Shown here piece after piece: positions 1 through 8,615 of a stretch of 64,000 nt of DNA. The notes below the pieces were generated by a model that was not told the DNA's origin, ran no database searches, and saw nothing but the letters and a program-made list of their open reading frames with translations. Every line of letters begins with the position of its first letter. Positions within the stretch are counted from its first letter, which is position 1. The stretch is from VBDM01 sp964430565 (GTDB lineage: Bacteria; Pseudomonadota; Gammaproteobacteria; Burkholderiales; SG8-39), in the NCBI GenBank assembly GCA_964430565.1, contig CAYSFD010000056.1, positions 43,325 through 107,324 of the forward strand, given 5' to 3'. Made by a program: the position numbers and the translations under genes.

Positions 1-338
1 GCGGAGCGATTTTCTTCCCGAGGATCTCGACCCAAGCGTCGTTGTTTTCCGCCTTGACGATCTTGTAGGGCATCAATTCGATGTCCTTCTGCACCTCTTT
101 TTCGTCAAAACGGCGGCCAATGAGGCGCTTGACCGCATACAAAGTGTTCTTGGGATTGGTGACTGCCTGCCGCTTGGCCGGCGCACCGACGAGAACTTCC
201 CCATCGTCCATGTAAGCGACGATGGAGGGCGTCGTGCGCGCGCCCTCCGAGTTCTCGATGACTTTTGGCTTGCCACCCTCCATGATCGCGACGCAGGAGT
301 TGGTTGTGCCGAGGTCGATTCCAATGATCTTTCCCATG
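1..338 (-). CDS. dnaK: Chaperone protein DnaK (Hsp70), N-terminal part only
   Basis: ATP-dependent cytosolic Hsp70 chaperone that works with GrpE and DnaJ. The 112 codons in the window read MGKIIGIDLGTTNSC, the diagnostic Hsp70 phosphate-1 loop, and continue through ARTTPSIVAY and LIGRRFDEKEVQ, all typical of the nucleotide-binding domain. The gene runs off the left edge, so the rest of the ATPase domain, the substrate domain and the lid are not visible. It lies 50 bp downstream of grpE on the same strand and is probably transcribed from the sigma32-like promoter in front of grpE. The start is the ATG whose complement ends at 338. Confidence 0.97.
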
Positions 339-388
339 AGTCTTCCTCTTGAATTTGCGTGCAAATAAGCTTGCAGCCGATATGGGGA

Positions 389-979
389 TCATTCCCCCGA
401 CTTCAAGCTGTCCTCGGGTTTGGCGACGGTGACCAGCGCCGGCCGAATGACCCGGTCGTGAAGCTTGTAGCCCTTCTGTAGCACGTTGATTACCGTGTTG
501 GGCTCTTTTTCGGATGAGAGCATGCTGATCGCTTGGTGTTGGTGGGGGTCGAACTTCTTCCCACTCGGATTGATCTCCTTGAGGTTCACTTTCTCGAACA
601 CCGCGTTCAGCTGCTTCAATGTCAGATCGACTCCGCTCCTCAGAGCTTCAAGGACGGCGGAGTCGGCGGCAAGCGTCGCTTCCAGACTGTCCTTGACGGG
701 AAGCAGCTCGGTGGCGACAGATTCGATCGCGTACTTGTAGGCGTTAGCGAGTTCGATTTGCGTTCGCTTGCGGATGTTGTCGGCCTCGGCCACGGCCCGC
801 AGCCAGGCGTCGTGGTGTTCCTGGGCCTTCAGCTCCGCTCGTCGCAACAACTCCTCTGTATCCGGGACGGGCTCGACCTTGGGTCCTTCAGACGCTGCGG
901 ACACGGGAGCCGGTGTGGTCGTATCGACCGGTGCGTCTTCGGCGCCGGGTGGCTGGATAGGTTGGTCTGGACCAGGCAT
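389..979 (-). CDS. grpE: Nucleotide exchange factor GrpE
   Basis: Co-chaperone that releases ADP from DnaK. The 196-residue product has the usual layout: a variable, Pro- and acid-rich N-terminus (about 1-40), a long helical dimerisation segment (about 40-100, with AEADNIRKRTQIE) and a C-terminal beta domain that contains the family signature around KGYKLHDRVIRPALVTVA. The length matches the family (about 200 residues). The gene sits between hemH and dnaK on the minus strand and has a sigma32-type promoter about 54 bp upstream, so heat induction of grpE-dnaK is expected. Confidence 0.97.
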   Translation of the reverse strand: MPGPDQPIQPPGAEDAPVDTTTPAPVSAASEGPKVEPVPDTEELLRRAELKAQEHHDAWLRAVAEADNIRKRTQIELANAYKYAIESVATELLPVKDSLEATLAADSAVLEALRSGVDLTLKQLNAVFEKVNLKEINPSGKKFDPHQHQAISMLSSEKEPNTVINVLQKGYKLHDRVIRPALVTVAKPEDSLKSGE

Positions 980-1032
980 GAATTCTCCGCAAAAATGTGC
1001 CTTGATGTCTTACAAGGATCGGTGTGGTTCCC

Positions 1033-1061
1033 AACTGGGGGTTTTCTCAGGAGATTTCAAG
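1033..1061 (-). promoter_or_regulatory. sigma32-type heat-shock promoter upstream of grpE
   Basis: On the minus strand the sequence reads CTTGAAA (1061-1055), then 14 bp, then CCCCAGTT (1040-1033). The established sigma32 consensus is CTTGAAA, 13-17 bp, CCCCATNT. The element lies 54 bp before the grpE ATG. No CIRCE inverted repeat (TTAGCACTC-N9-GAGTGCTAA) is visible near grpE or hrcA, so HrcA probably acts elsewhere in the genome. Confidence 0.75.
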
Positions 1062-1090
1062 ACCAGTTGATGACTACACCTGGCAACGTG

Positions 1091-2194
1091 TCAGGCCTCG
1101 GCGCCTGCGCCCAGGGCTCGCCGGCGGCTGTCCTCGGCTGCGGTCTTTGCGAGCTGCGGACTCCAGGATTCGCTCACCCAGTCTGCGAGATGCTCTCGCG
1201 CGATGGCGGCGAGAGAGCGAATCCAGTCGTCGCGGTCGTTGAGGCAGGGCAGGAGGTGAAATTCTTTGCCACCCGCACCGAGGAAGATTCCTTTGCCCTC
1301 GATGCCGATCTCCTCCAGCGTTTCCAGGCAGTCGCCCACGAAACCTGGGCAGATGACGTCCACACGGCGCAGGCCCTGCCGGCCGTAGTCAGCCAGGGTG
1401 GAAGCCGTGTAGGGCTTGAGCCATTCCGTGGATCCGAAGCGGGACTGAAAGGCAACTTGCCAGTGGCTTTCGGCGAGCTCCAGTTCCTCGGCGAGAAGGC
1501 GCGCGGTTTTCTGGCATTCGCAATGATAGGGATCGCCGCGGGTTAGCGTGTAGCGCGGGAGGCCGTGGAAGCTCATCACCAGTTTGTCCGGGCGTCCCGA
1601 CTGTCCCCAATGATCTCGCACGAGACGCGCCAACGCACCGATGTACGCAGGGTGATCGTGAAAGTGCTTGACCATTCGGATTTCCGGTACGTTTCGGACG
1701 CGCCGCAAGTACTCCGCAAGCTCGTCCAGCGCGCTCGCGGTGGTGCTCGCCGCGTACTGAGGATACATCGGGATCACGAGGATACGGTCGCAGCCTTCCG
1801 ACTTCAGGCGAGCCAAGGTGCCGGGGATCGAAGGTTCGCCGTAGCGCATGGCGAAATCGACCATGATCGGCGAGAGTACCTGCAAGCTGAAGTAGTCGTG
1901 CAACAAGCGCGCCTGTCGCTCGGTGTACACCTTCAGAGGCGAACCGTCCTTGGACCAGATGGAGGCGTATTTTTTCGCCGATGTTCTTGGCCTCGTATTG
2001 AGGATGAATCCGTGCAAGATCGGCAACCAAAGCGCACGAGGAATCTCGATCACGCGCGGGTCGGACAGGAACTGTCTTAGAAATCGTCGCACCGCCGGCG
2101 GCGTGGGCGCATCAGGCGTGCCCAGGTTGACGAGCAGGATGGCCGTTTTCGAAACCGTGCCGTGCTGATGCTGGGGCTCAGGGAGATAGTGCAT
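1091..2194 (-). CDS. hemH: Ferrochelatase
   Basis: Inserts Fe2+ into protoporphyrin IX, the last step of protohaem synthesis. The 367-residue protein starts its domain with AILLVNLGTPDAPT and carries the PMYPQYAAST segment, the active-site MSFHGLPRYTLTRGDPY region (metal-binding His) and the conserved FQSRFG..EWLKPYT block, followed by a GFVGDCLETLEEI motif. It is slightly longer than the E. coli enzyme (320 aa) because of extensions at both ends. It lies between hrcA and grpE, an order seen in several betaproteobacteria. Start taken at the first ATG; a GTG about 13 codons later (VSKTAILL) is a possible alternative. Confidence 0.96.
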   Translation of the reverse strand: MHYLPEPQHQHGTVSKTAILLVNLGTPDAPTPPAVRRFLRQFLSDPRVIEIPRALWLPILHGFILNTRPRTSAKKYASIWSKDGSPLKVYTERQARLLHDYFSLQVLSPIMVDFAMRYGEPSIPGTLARLKSEGCDRILVIPMYPQYAASTTASALDELAEYLRRVRNVPEIRMVKHFHDHPAYIGALARLVRDHWGQSGRPDKLVMSFHGLPRYTLTRGDPYHCECQKTARLLAEELELAESHWQVAFQSRFGSTEWLKPYTASTLADYGRQGLRRVDVICPGFVGDCLETLEEIGIEGKGIFLGAGGKEFHLLPCLNDRDDWIRSLAAIAREHLADWVSESWSPQLAKTAAEDSRRRALGAGAEA

Positions 2195-2269
2195 GCCGAG
2201 AGTAGGGAGGTTAGAGTCCGGCGTGAGGGCTGGTAAGCCAAACTCGGCTCCAGGCTCTCGACTCCCGGC

Positions 2270-3289
2270 CTAGTGGCTCGATAGCGCGCTGCTCAGCAAC
2301 TTGGCGGTGATGGCGACGATCGGGATCACGCGCTCGTACGCCATGCGGGTCGGTCCGATCACCCCTACCGTGCCGATGACCTGCCCGTCAACTTCGTAGG
2401 GCGCCGTGACAACGCTGCACTCGTCGAGGGGCGCGATGCCGGACTCACCACCGATGAAGATCTGCACCCCCTGGGCACGGGTACTGAGCTCGAGAATCTG
2501 CATGAGCGCCGTCTTCTTTTCGAACAACTCGAACAGCTCCCGAAGCCGCGACATGTTCGAGGCGAGATCGTGGGAATCGAGCAAATTTCGCTCGCCGGAA
2601 ATGACATAATTCTCGGTAGATTCGGACAATGCCTCGCTGCCGGCCTCGAGAGCCGCAGTCATGAGGTGCATCATGTCTTCTCGAAGTTGTCTCAAATCGC
2701 CTTGCACGCGGCGGCGGATCTCCTGAAAAGTAAGGCCCACGTAGTTCTGATTGAGAAAATTGCCCGCGGCCGTCAGTTCGGAAGGCGCGTAGGTCTTTTC
2801 CATAGACAGGATTCGGTTTTGCACGTCCCCGTCCGGCGTGACGATTATGAGCAGCACGCGCTTGTCCGACAGTGCCAGAAATTCGATGTGACGGAAGGCG
2901 GGCGCCTCGCGCTTGTTTGCCGCCACGACGCCCGCGAAGTGGGTTAGCTCCGACAGAAGCTGGGAGGCCGCGCTTATGAGGCGCTGCGGGTGGTCAGGAT
3001 GCAGGTTGACTTCGAGCTGGCTGATATCGACGCGGTCGAGGGGCTTTACCGTGAGCAGCGTGTCGACGAAGAAGCGATAGCCGCGCGGAGTGGGTATGCG
3101 TCCCGCCGAGGTGTGGGGGCTTGCGACGAAGCCAAGCTGCTCAAGGTCCGCCATGACGTTGCGGATCGTCGCCGGGCTCAGTTCGAGGCCGGAGTAGCGC
3201 GACAGCGCACGCGAGCCTACCGGTTCGCCTTCCTCGATATAGCGCTCCACCAGGGTCTTAAGCAGGATCTGCGCGCGACGGTCTAACAT
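2270..3289 (-). CDS. hrcA: Heat-inducible transcription repressor HrcA
   Basis: DNA-binding repressor of class I heat-shock operons that recognises CIRCE elements. The 339 residues begin with a winged-helix domain (LDRRAQILLKTLVERYIEEGEPVGSR..) containing the family-typical SPATIRNVMADLEQLGF recognition region and SAGRIPTPRGYRFFVD, followed by the GAF-like and dimerisation domains ending with GPTRMAYERVIPIV. Length matches the family (about 340). It heads the minus-strand heat-shock cluster and is divergent from nadK across about 100 bp. I see no CIRCE operator in this window. Confidence 0.97.
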   Translation of the reverse strand: MLDRRAQILLKTLVERYIEEGEPVGSRALSRYSGLELSPATIRNVMADLEQLGFVASPHTSAGRIPTPRGYRFFVDTLLTVKPLDRVDISQLEVNLHPDHPQRLISAASQLLSELTHFAGVVAANKREAPAFRHIEFLALSDKRVLLIIVTPDGDVQNRILSMEKTYAPSELTAAGNFLNQNYVGLTFQEIRRRVQGDLRQLREDMMHLMTAALEAGSEALSESTENYVISGERNLLDSHDLASNMSRLRELFELFEKKTALMQILELSTRAQGVQIFIGGESGIAPLDECSVVTAPYEVDGQVIGTVGVIGPTRMAYERVIPIVAITAKLLSSALSSH

Positions 3290-3390
3290 AGGGGTGCGAT
3301 TCTACAGAATCGGGCTGATTTGCGGTTTTGCTTGGCAGGTTTTTCGGCCGGCGTTGTGTCAGGTATGCATGTTCATGATTTAATGACGGT

Positions 3391-4260
3391 ATGCTCGCTT
3401 TCAAGACCATAGCATTGATCGGCCGCCACAACTCCGCCGAAGTCGCGACCGGGCTCGCGATAATGGGCGATTACCTTCGCAAGCAGGGACGCGAGGTGTT
3501 CTTGGAAAAGGAAACCGCAGCCACGAGCGGCATCAATGGTTTTCCCGCGGCGGATTACGCCGAGATTGGCGCCAAAGCGGATCTCGCGGTGGTGCAGGGG
3601 GGCGACGGCAGCATGCTCAGCGCCGCACGGCACTTGGCGGTGCATCGCGTGCCCCTGGTCGGGGTCAACCAAGGCCGGCTCGGTTTCATGACCGACATTG
3701 CTTCTGCCAAGATGCTCGACGCGATGGCCGAGATTCTCGCGGGCCGCCACGCCATCGAGGAGCGCACCATGCTTGCCGCCGAAGTACGCCGCGACGGTGT
3801 GGTCACGCTCGCCACGCTTGCGCTCAACGACGCGGTCGTGAACAAAGGTGCGGTGGGCCGGCTGATCGAGTTCCTGGTGCACATCGACGGCGAGTTCGTC
3901 TATGACTTGCGCGCGGACGGACTTATCGTCGCGACGCCGACCGGCTCGACCGCCTACGCGTTATCATCGGACGGGCCCATACTACAGCCGAGCGTGCCGG
4001 GCTTTGCGTTGGTGCCGATTTGCCCGCACACGCTCTCCAATCGGCCGATTATGGTGAGTGACCGCACGGTGATCGACATCACCCTGAAGCGCTCGGTTGA
4101 TGCGCGACTTCATTTCGACGGGCAGATGCAGTGCGATCTGCAGGAGGGGGACCACGTCCTCATCCGGCGCGCCGAGCACACGATCAAGTTCGTCCATCCT
4201 CCAGGCTACAGCTACTATGCGATGTTGCGCGAGAAACTGCACTGGAGCGAGGTGCTCTAG
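3391..4260 (+). CDS. nadK: NAD kinase
   Basis: ATP-dependent phosphorylation of NAD to NADP in the cytosol. The 289-residue protein carries the diagnostic GGDGS motif (residues 70-74), followed by NQGRLGFMTD and the GSTAYALSSDGPIL active-site loop. Length fits bacterial NadK (about 290). Divergent from hrcA and 55 bp upstream of recN, a pairing found in many proteobacteria. The ATG start agrees with the family N-terminus (FKTIALIGR). Confidence 0.97.
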   Translation: MLAFKTIALIGRHNSAEVATGLAIMGDYLRKQGREVFLEKETAATSGINGFPAADYAEIGAKADLAVVQGGDGSMLSAARHLAVHRVPLVGVNQGRLGFMTDIASAKMLDAMAEILAGRHAIEERTMLAAEVRRDGVVTLATLALNDAVVNKGAVGRLIEFLVHIDGEFVYDLRADGLIVATPTGSTAYALSSDGPILQPSVPGFALVPICPHTLSNRPIMVSDRTVIDITLKRSVDARLHFDGQMQCDLQEGDHVLIRRAEHTIKFVHPPGYSYYAMLREKLHWSEVL

Positions 4261-4315
4261 CCGCCGGAGAGCTGAACGCTGTCTGCCTAGGTGCGTTTCA
4301 TCCGTTGTTAAGAGA

Positions 4316-5977
4316 ATGCTTCTACATCTGTCCATACGGGACTTTGCCATAGTCGATCGGCTGGACCTTGAGTTCCGGCCGGGTTTCACCGCCCTGACGG
4401 GCGAGACCGGCGCCGGAAAGTCCATCCTGATCGACGCGCTGTCGCTGGCGCTTGGCGAACGTGCAGAAAACGAGCAGGTGCGCGTCGGCGCCGAGCGCGC
4501 GGACGTAGTTGCCGAGTTTTCCCTCGAGCCGCAGGCGAGGCTAGGGGACTGGTTGCGGGAACAGGCGCTCGAGGGCGACCAGAACAGGCTGCTGCTGCGC
4601 CGAGTAGTCGATCGGAACGGACGTTCGCGCGCGTTTATCAACGGCCACTCGGCGACGGTCAACCAGCTGCGGGAGGCGGGAGATGGGCTGGTCGATATCC
4701 ACGGCCAGCATGCGCACCAGTCGCTTCTCAAGCCCGAAGCACAACGCCGGGTACTCGACGCGCACGCCGGGCTCACTTCCCTGGCAAGAGAGGTGGCTGG
4801 CGCGTACCGCGAGTGGCAAAGACTTTGCCAAATGAGACTTGACCGTGAAAGCAACGCAGCGGCACGCGACGCGGAACGCGAGCAACTCACCTGGCAGGTC
4901 GAAGACCTATCCCGGCTCGCGCTTCAGCCCGGAGAATGGGAAATCATCCAATCGGAGCACGGCCGGCTTGCTCATGCGGCGAGCCTGCTGGAGGGCGGAC
5001 GTGGAGCAATCGACGCGCTCTCAGAATCGGAGAGCGCCGCGCTTGGCGCGCTGTCGGGGGTACTCTCGCGGCTGCGCCCTCTCATCGAATACGACGCGTC
5101 TCTACGCGAAACGATTGCGCTGCTCGAATCGGGTGAAGCGCAGGTGCGCGAGGCCGCCTATGCGCTGCGGCACTACATCGATCGCGTTGAACTCGACCCC
5201 GGGCGTTTGCGCGAAGTCGAGCAGCGCCTCGAAGCCATTCACAATGCGGCGCGCAAATTTCGCGCGAAACCTGAGGGTCTGCCCGATCTCCTGGCCTCGC
5301 TGCAGGCACGGCTGAAGGATCTGGAGATCACTGCGGACCTCGATGCGCTCGCCAGACAGGAACAAGAGGCGCGCTTACACTACGACGGACTCGGCGCTCG
5401 GCTTTCCGCCGAGCGTGGCAAAGCCGCAACGAAACTCGGTCGCGAAGTGAACGCGGCGATGAAGGAGCTGGCGATGGCGGGAGGGCGGTTCGACGTGGAG
5501 CTGCGCTCCCTTCTTCCTGATGGCAGTGTCGCCGGCAACGAGCAAGTCGAATTTCTGGTCACAACCAACCCCGGCGTGGAACCACGCTCTCTGTCCAAAG
5601 TGGCATCCGGGGGGGAACTATCCCGCATCAGTCTGGCGATTCAAGTAATCACGAGCCGGGCGGCGGCGGTGCCTACGCTGATCTTCGATGAAGTCGATGC
5701 GGGCATCGGCGGGGCGGTGGCCGAAATCGTCGGCAAGAAACTGAAGACTTTGGGCGAGGAGCGGCAAGTCTTGTGCGTCACGCACCTCCCGCAAGTGGCG
5801 TCGCAGGCGGGCGAGCAGTGGTCCGTCGCCAAGGGCGCAGAAAGCGGCAGCGCGAAAAGCCGGGTCGCGGTTCTCGACCAGAAATCTCGTATCGAAGAAA
5901 TCGCGCGCATGCTGGGCGGGGTCGCGATCACTGCAACAACGCGCGAGCACGCGGCGGAAATGCTTGGCTTGCGGTAG
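4316..5977 (+). CDS. recN: DNA repair protein RecN
   Basis: SMC-like ATPase acting in double-strand break repair. The reading frame is open much further upstream (over nadK), but the ATG at 4316 gives the canonical RecN N-terminus MLLHLSIRDFAIVD and a 553-residue protein, the same length as E. coli RecN. Walker A is GETGAGKS (residues 29-36), a central coiled coil follows, and the C-terminus carries the ABC signature VASGGELSRISLAIQV and the Walker B segment TLIFDEVDAGIGG. A purine-rich AAGAGA precedes the start. No clear LexA box is visible in the 55 bp gap after nadK. Confidence 0.96.
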   Translation: MLLHLSIRDFAIVDRLDLEFRPGFTALTGETGAGKSILIDALSLALGERAENEQVRVGAERADVVAEFSLEPQARLGDWLREQALEGDQNRLLLRRVVDRNGRSRAFINGHSATVNQLREAGDGLVDIHGQHAHQSLLKPEAQRRVLDAHAGLTSLAREVAGAYREWQRLCQMRLDRESNAAARDAEREQLTWQVEDLSRLALQPGEWEIIQSEHGRLAHAASLLEGGRGAIDALSESESAALGALSGVLSRLRPLIEYDASLRETIALLESGEAQVREAAYALRHYIDRVELDPGRLREVEQRLEAIHNAARKFRAKPEGLPDLLASLQARLKDLEITADLDALARQEQEARLHYDGLGARLSAERGKAATKLGREVNAAMKELAMAGGRFDVELRSLLPDGSVAGNEQVEFLVTTNPGVEPRSLSKVASGGELSRISLAIQVITSRAAAVPTLIFDEVDAGIGGAVAEIVGKKLKTLGEERQVLCVTHLPQVASQAGEQWSVAKGAESGSAKSRVAVLDQKSRIEEIARMLGGVAITATTREHAAEMLGLR

Positions 5978-6025
5978 TGGTAACATTTGCAGTTCACCGA
6001 TGTTTCTTAGCCTTGGAGACAGAGA

Positions 6026-6394
6026 ATGGGCCGCATAAAGCTTCAGGCAGGCGTAGGTCAGGTGGTTCCCCTCGCCATAGTCGCAGGGTTTCTTCTGATC
6101 GGATATGTTGCGATCGAGGTGTACAGCGAAGACCAAAAATCCAGATTGATCGTCGAGACCCGTGGATCGCAGATGGTCTCCGCGCTTGCGGCGCACAAGC
6201 GCGAGAATGGCGCTTACCCGGAAGCGCTCGACAAGCTCGTTCCAAAATACGTCCTGACGGTGGGAAAATGCCCGGGCGGAGTGCCGATGGAGTACTCAGT
6301 TTCGGCTGGTGAGTACGCGCTATCCTGCCGAAACGTAGTTTTGAAGCACAAGCCGTACGTCTACAATTCGCGATCGCGGAGTTGGAGCGGATGA
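6026..6394 (+). CDS. Small single-pass membrane protein, unknown function (pilin-like pattern)
   Basis: A 122-residue protein with a short positive N-terminus (MGRIKLQAG), one hydrophobic segment (about 13-34, VVPLAIVAGFLLIGYVAIEVY) and a small extracytoplasmic domain with two Cys residues that could pair. The pattern of an N-terminal helix followed by AALAAHKRENGAYPEALDKLVPKY resembles pseudopilin or GspG-like folds, in which a YP-x-LxxL stretch follows the helix. There is no prepilin peptidase site, so this is only a resemblance. It lies between recN and tRNA-Val. Function is not recognised. Confidence 0.6.
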   Translation: MGRIKLQAGVGQVVPLAIVAGFLLIGYVAIEVYSEDQKSRLIVETRGSQMVSALAAHKRENGAYPEALDKLVPKYVLTVGKCPGGVPMEYSVSAGEYALSCRNVVLKHKPYVYNSRSRSWSG

Positions 6395-6473
6395 GCTGCT
6401 GTGGGATCTGCCACGATGGATCGGTCAGGGTTTGTGTCGGGCGGGGCTTTTCCGATAGAATTCTGCGCTCTCC

Positions 6474-6550
6474 AGGCGCGTAGCTCAGCTGGTTAGAGCA
6501 CCACCTTGACATGGTGGGGGTCGTTGGTTCGAGTCCAATCGCGCCTACCA
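6474..6550 (+). tRNA. tRNA-Val (GAC)
   Basis: A 77-nt cloverleaf with acceptor stem AGGCGCG/CGCGCCT, anticodon stem CCACC/GGTGG around loop TTGACAT (anticodon GAC at 6508-6510), T-loop GGTTCGAGTCC and an encoded 3' CCA. It decodes GUC/GUU valine codons. Confidence 0.97.
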
Positions 6551-6555
6551 AGTAA

Positions 6556-6623
6556 GTTAAGCCGGACGCGGAGCGCCGGCTTAACTGCTCGCGTTGGAAC
6601 GGACGCGGAGCGCCGTTCAACGC
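6556..6623 (+). repeat. Two tandem hairpins with identical 10-nt loops between tRNA-Val and thrS
   Basis: Hairpin 1: arms GTTAAGCCGG (6556-6565) and CCGGCTTAAC (6576-6585), a perfect 10 bp stem. Hairpin 2: arms 6591-6602 and 6613-6623, an 11 bp stem with one bulged G. Both loops are ACGCGGAGCG (6566-6575 and 6603-6612). Stem sequences differ while the loop is conserved, so the loop looks like the functional part. They could terminate tRNA-Val transcription or act in the thrS leader. There is no U-tract after either. Confidence 0.7.
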
Positions 6624-6675
6624 TCGGGGCTGGAGCTTCGTAGAGTCTGGAAGTCGGTTGAAAATCCGAATAGAC

Positions 6676-8589
6676 ATGGTCAAGATCACGCTTCCGGACG
6701 GCTCTGCTCGCGAGTTTGAAGACCCGCCGTCGGTGCTCGACGTCGCGGCCGCCATCGGTCCGGGTTTGGCGCGCGCGGCACTCGCGGGCAGGGTAAACGG
6801 AAAACTTGTCGATACCTCGTTTCGCATCGAGCGGGACGCCGAGCTCGCCATCATCACCGAGCGCGACAAGGACGGTGTGGAGATCCTGCGCCATTCAACC
6901 GCGCACCTGCTCGCTTACGCCGTGAAGGAGCTTTTCCCCGACGCGCAAGTGACCATCGGTCCGGTGATCGAGAATGGCTTCTACTACGATTTCTCGTTCA
7001 AGCGTCCGTTTACGCCCGACGATCTCGACGCCATCGAAAAACGCATGGCCGAACTGGCGAGAAAGGATTTGCCCGTGACGCGCGCGGTTTGGTCGCGCGA
7101 CCGGGCGATCGAGTATTTCAAGTCGCTCGGCGAGCACTACAAGGCAGAGATCATTGCATCGATCCCCGCTGGCGAGGAAGTGTCGCTGTATCGGGAAGGC
7201 GATTTCGTCGATCTCTGCCGCGGCCCGCATGTCCCCTCGACCGGCAAGCTCAAGGTCTTCAAGCTGACGAAGGTCGCGGGGGCCTATTGGCGCGGCGACT
7301 CAAAAAACGAGATGTTGCAGCGGATCTATGGCACGGCCTGGGCAAGGAAAGAGGAGCAGGAGGCCTACCTCAAGATGATCGAGGAAGCGGAGAAGCGCGA
7401 TCATCGGCGGCTGGGTACGCAGCTCGATCTTTTTCACCTTCAGGAAGAGGCTCCCGGCATGGTGTTCTGGCATCCGAAGGGATGGGCGATCTGGCAGCAG
7501 GTCGAACAGTACATGCGTCGGGTTTACCTGGAGAACGGCTATCTCGAAGTGCGATGCCCACAGGTTCTTGACCGCAGCCTGTGGGAGAAATCCGGTCACT
7601 GGGAGAACTACAAGGAGCTGATGTTCACGACCGAATCGGAAAAGCGCGACTATGCGATCAAACCGATGAACTGCCCCGGACACATTCAGATCTACAACAA
7701 GGGCCTGCACAGCTACCGCGAGCTTCCGCTGCGTTACGGCGAATTCGGGGCGTGCCACCGCAACGAGCCTTCCGGCGCACTGCATGGAATCATGCGCATC
7801 CGGGCATTTACGCAGGACGACGGCCACGTCTTTTGCACCGAAGAACAGATTCAGCCGGAAGTCACGGCATTCACTGCGTTGTTGCAAAAGGTTTACGCCG
7901 ATTTCGGCTTTACCGAGGTCCTCTACAAGCTCGCCACGCGGCCGCCGAAGCGGGTCGGCGCCGATGAAACGTGGGACAAGGCCGAACGCGCGCTCAAAGC
8001 GGCGCTGGAAAGCAGCAGCTTGGCTTTCGAACTGCTGCCGGGTGAAGGGGCGTTCTATGGCCCCAAGATCGAGTATCACCTGAAGGACAGCATCGGCCGC
8101 TCCTGGCAGTGCGGCACGATGCAGGTGGATTTTTCCATGCCCGGGCGCCTCGGCGCCGAATACGTCGCGGAGAACAACACGCGCAAAGTTCCTGTCATGC
8201 TGCATCGAGCCATCGTCGGTTCGATGGAGCGCTTTATCGGTATCCTTGTGGAGCACTACGCCGGGGCCATGCCGTTGTGGCTCGCGCCCCTCCAGGTGAT
8301 AGTGCTCAACATTTCCGAGGGACAGGTGGCCTATGCGCAAGGCGTCGCGAGCGCCCTGAAACGCGCCGGTTGGCGTTGCGAGCCGGACTTGAGGAACGAG
8401 AAAATAACCTATAAAATTCGCGAACATAGCTTACAGAAACTGCCGTACCAGTTGATCGTCGGAGAAAAGGAAAAGGCAGCCAAAAAGGTGGCCGTGCGCA
8501 CCCGCAGCGGTGAAGACCTTGGGCAGGTTTCCCTGCCCGATTTCATCGCCCGCCTCCGCAACGAGGCTCAGCCGGGCGGTACGGCTTAA
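6676..8589 (+). CDS. thrS: Threonyl-tRNA synthetase
   Basis: Class II synthetase that charges tRNA-Thr. With the ATG at 6676 the protein is 637 residues (E. coli 642): an N-terminal TGS domain (VKITLPDGSAREFE), the editing SAD domain (HSTAHLLAYAVKELFP... with LCRGPHV), the catalytic core (MNCPGHIQIY with the zinc-ligand Cys, motif 2 FGACHRNEPSGALHG) and the C-terminal anticodon-binding domain (APLQVIVLNISEGQ). A TTG six codons upstream is also in frame but less likely. It starts the thrS-infC-rpmI-rplT-pheS-pheT-ihfA block. Confidence 0.97.
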   Translation: MVKITLPDGSAREFEDPPSVLDVAAAIGPGLARAALAGRVNGKLVDTSFRIERDAELAIITERDKDGVEILRHSTAHLLAYAVKELFPDAQVTIGPVIENGFYYDFSFKRPFTPDDLDAIEKRMAELARKDLPVTRAVWSRDRAIEYFKSLGEHYKAEIIASIPAGEEVSLYREGDFVDLCRGPHVPSTGKLKVFKLTKVAGAYWRGDSKNEMLQRIYGTAWARKEEQEAYLKMIEEAEKRDHRRLGTQLDLFHLQEEAPGMVFWHPKGWAIWQQVEQYMRRVYLENGYLEVRCPQVLDRSLWEKSGHWENYKELMFTTESEKRDYAIKPMNCPGHIQIYNKGLHSYRELPLRYGEFGACHRNEPSGALHGIMRIRAFTQDDGHVFCTEEQIQPEVTAFTALLQKVYADFGFTEVLYKLATRPPKRVGADETWDKAERALKAALESSSLAFELLPGEGAFYGPKIEYHLKDSIGRSWQCGTMQVDFSMPGRLGAEYVAENNTRKVPVMLHRAIVGSMERFIGILVEHYAGAMPLWLAPLQVIVLNISEGQVAYAQGVASALKRAGWRCEPDLRNEKITYKIREHSLQKLPYQLIVGEKEKAAKKVAVRTRSGEDLGQVSLPDFIARLRNEAQPGGTA

Positions 8590-8615
8590 TTTTTCAATTT
8601 CTTGGAGAGATAAAC

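Noticed and set aside
2200..3390. CIRCE operator near hrcA
   Set aside because: No TTAGCACTC/GAGTGCTAA pair is present upstream of hrcA, hemH, grpE or dnaK.
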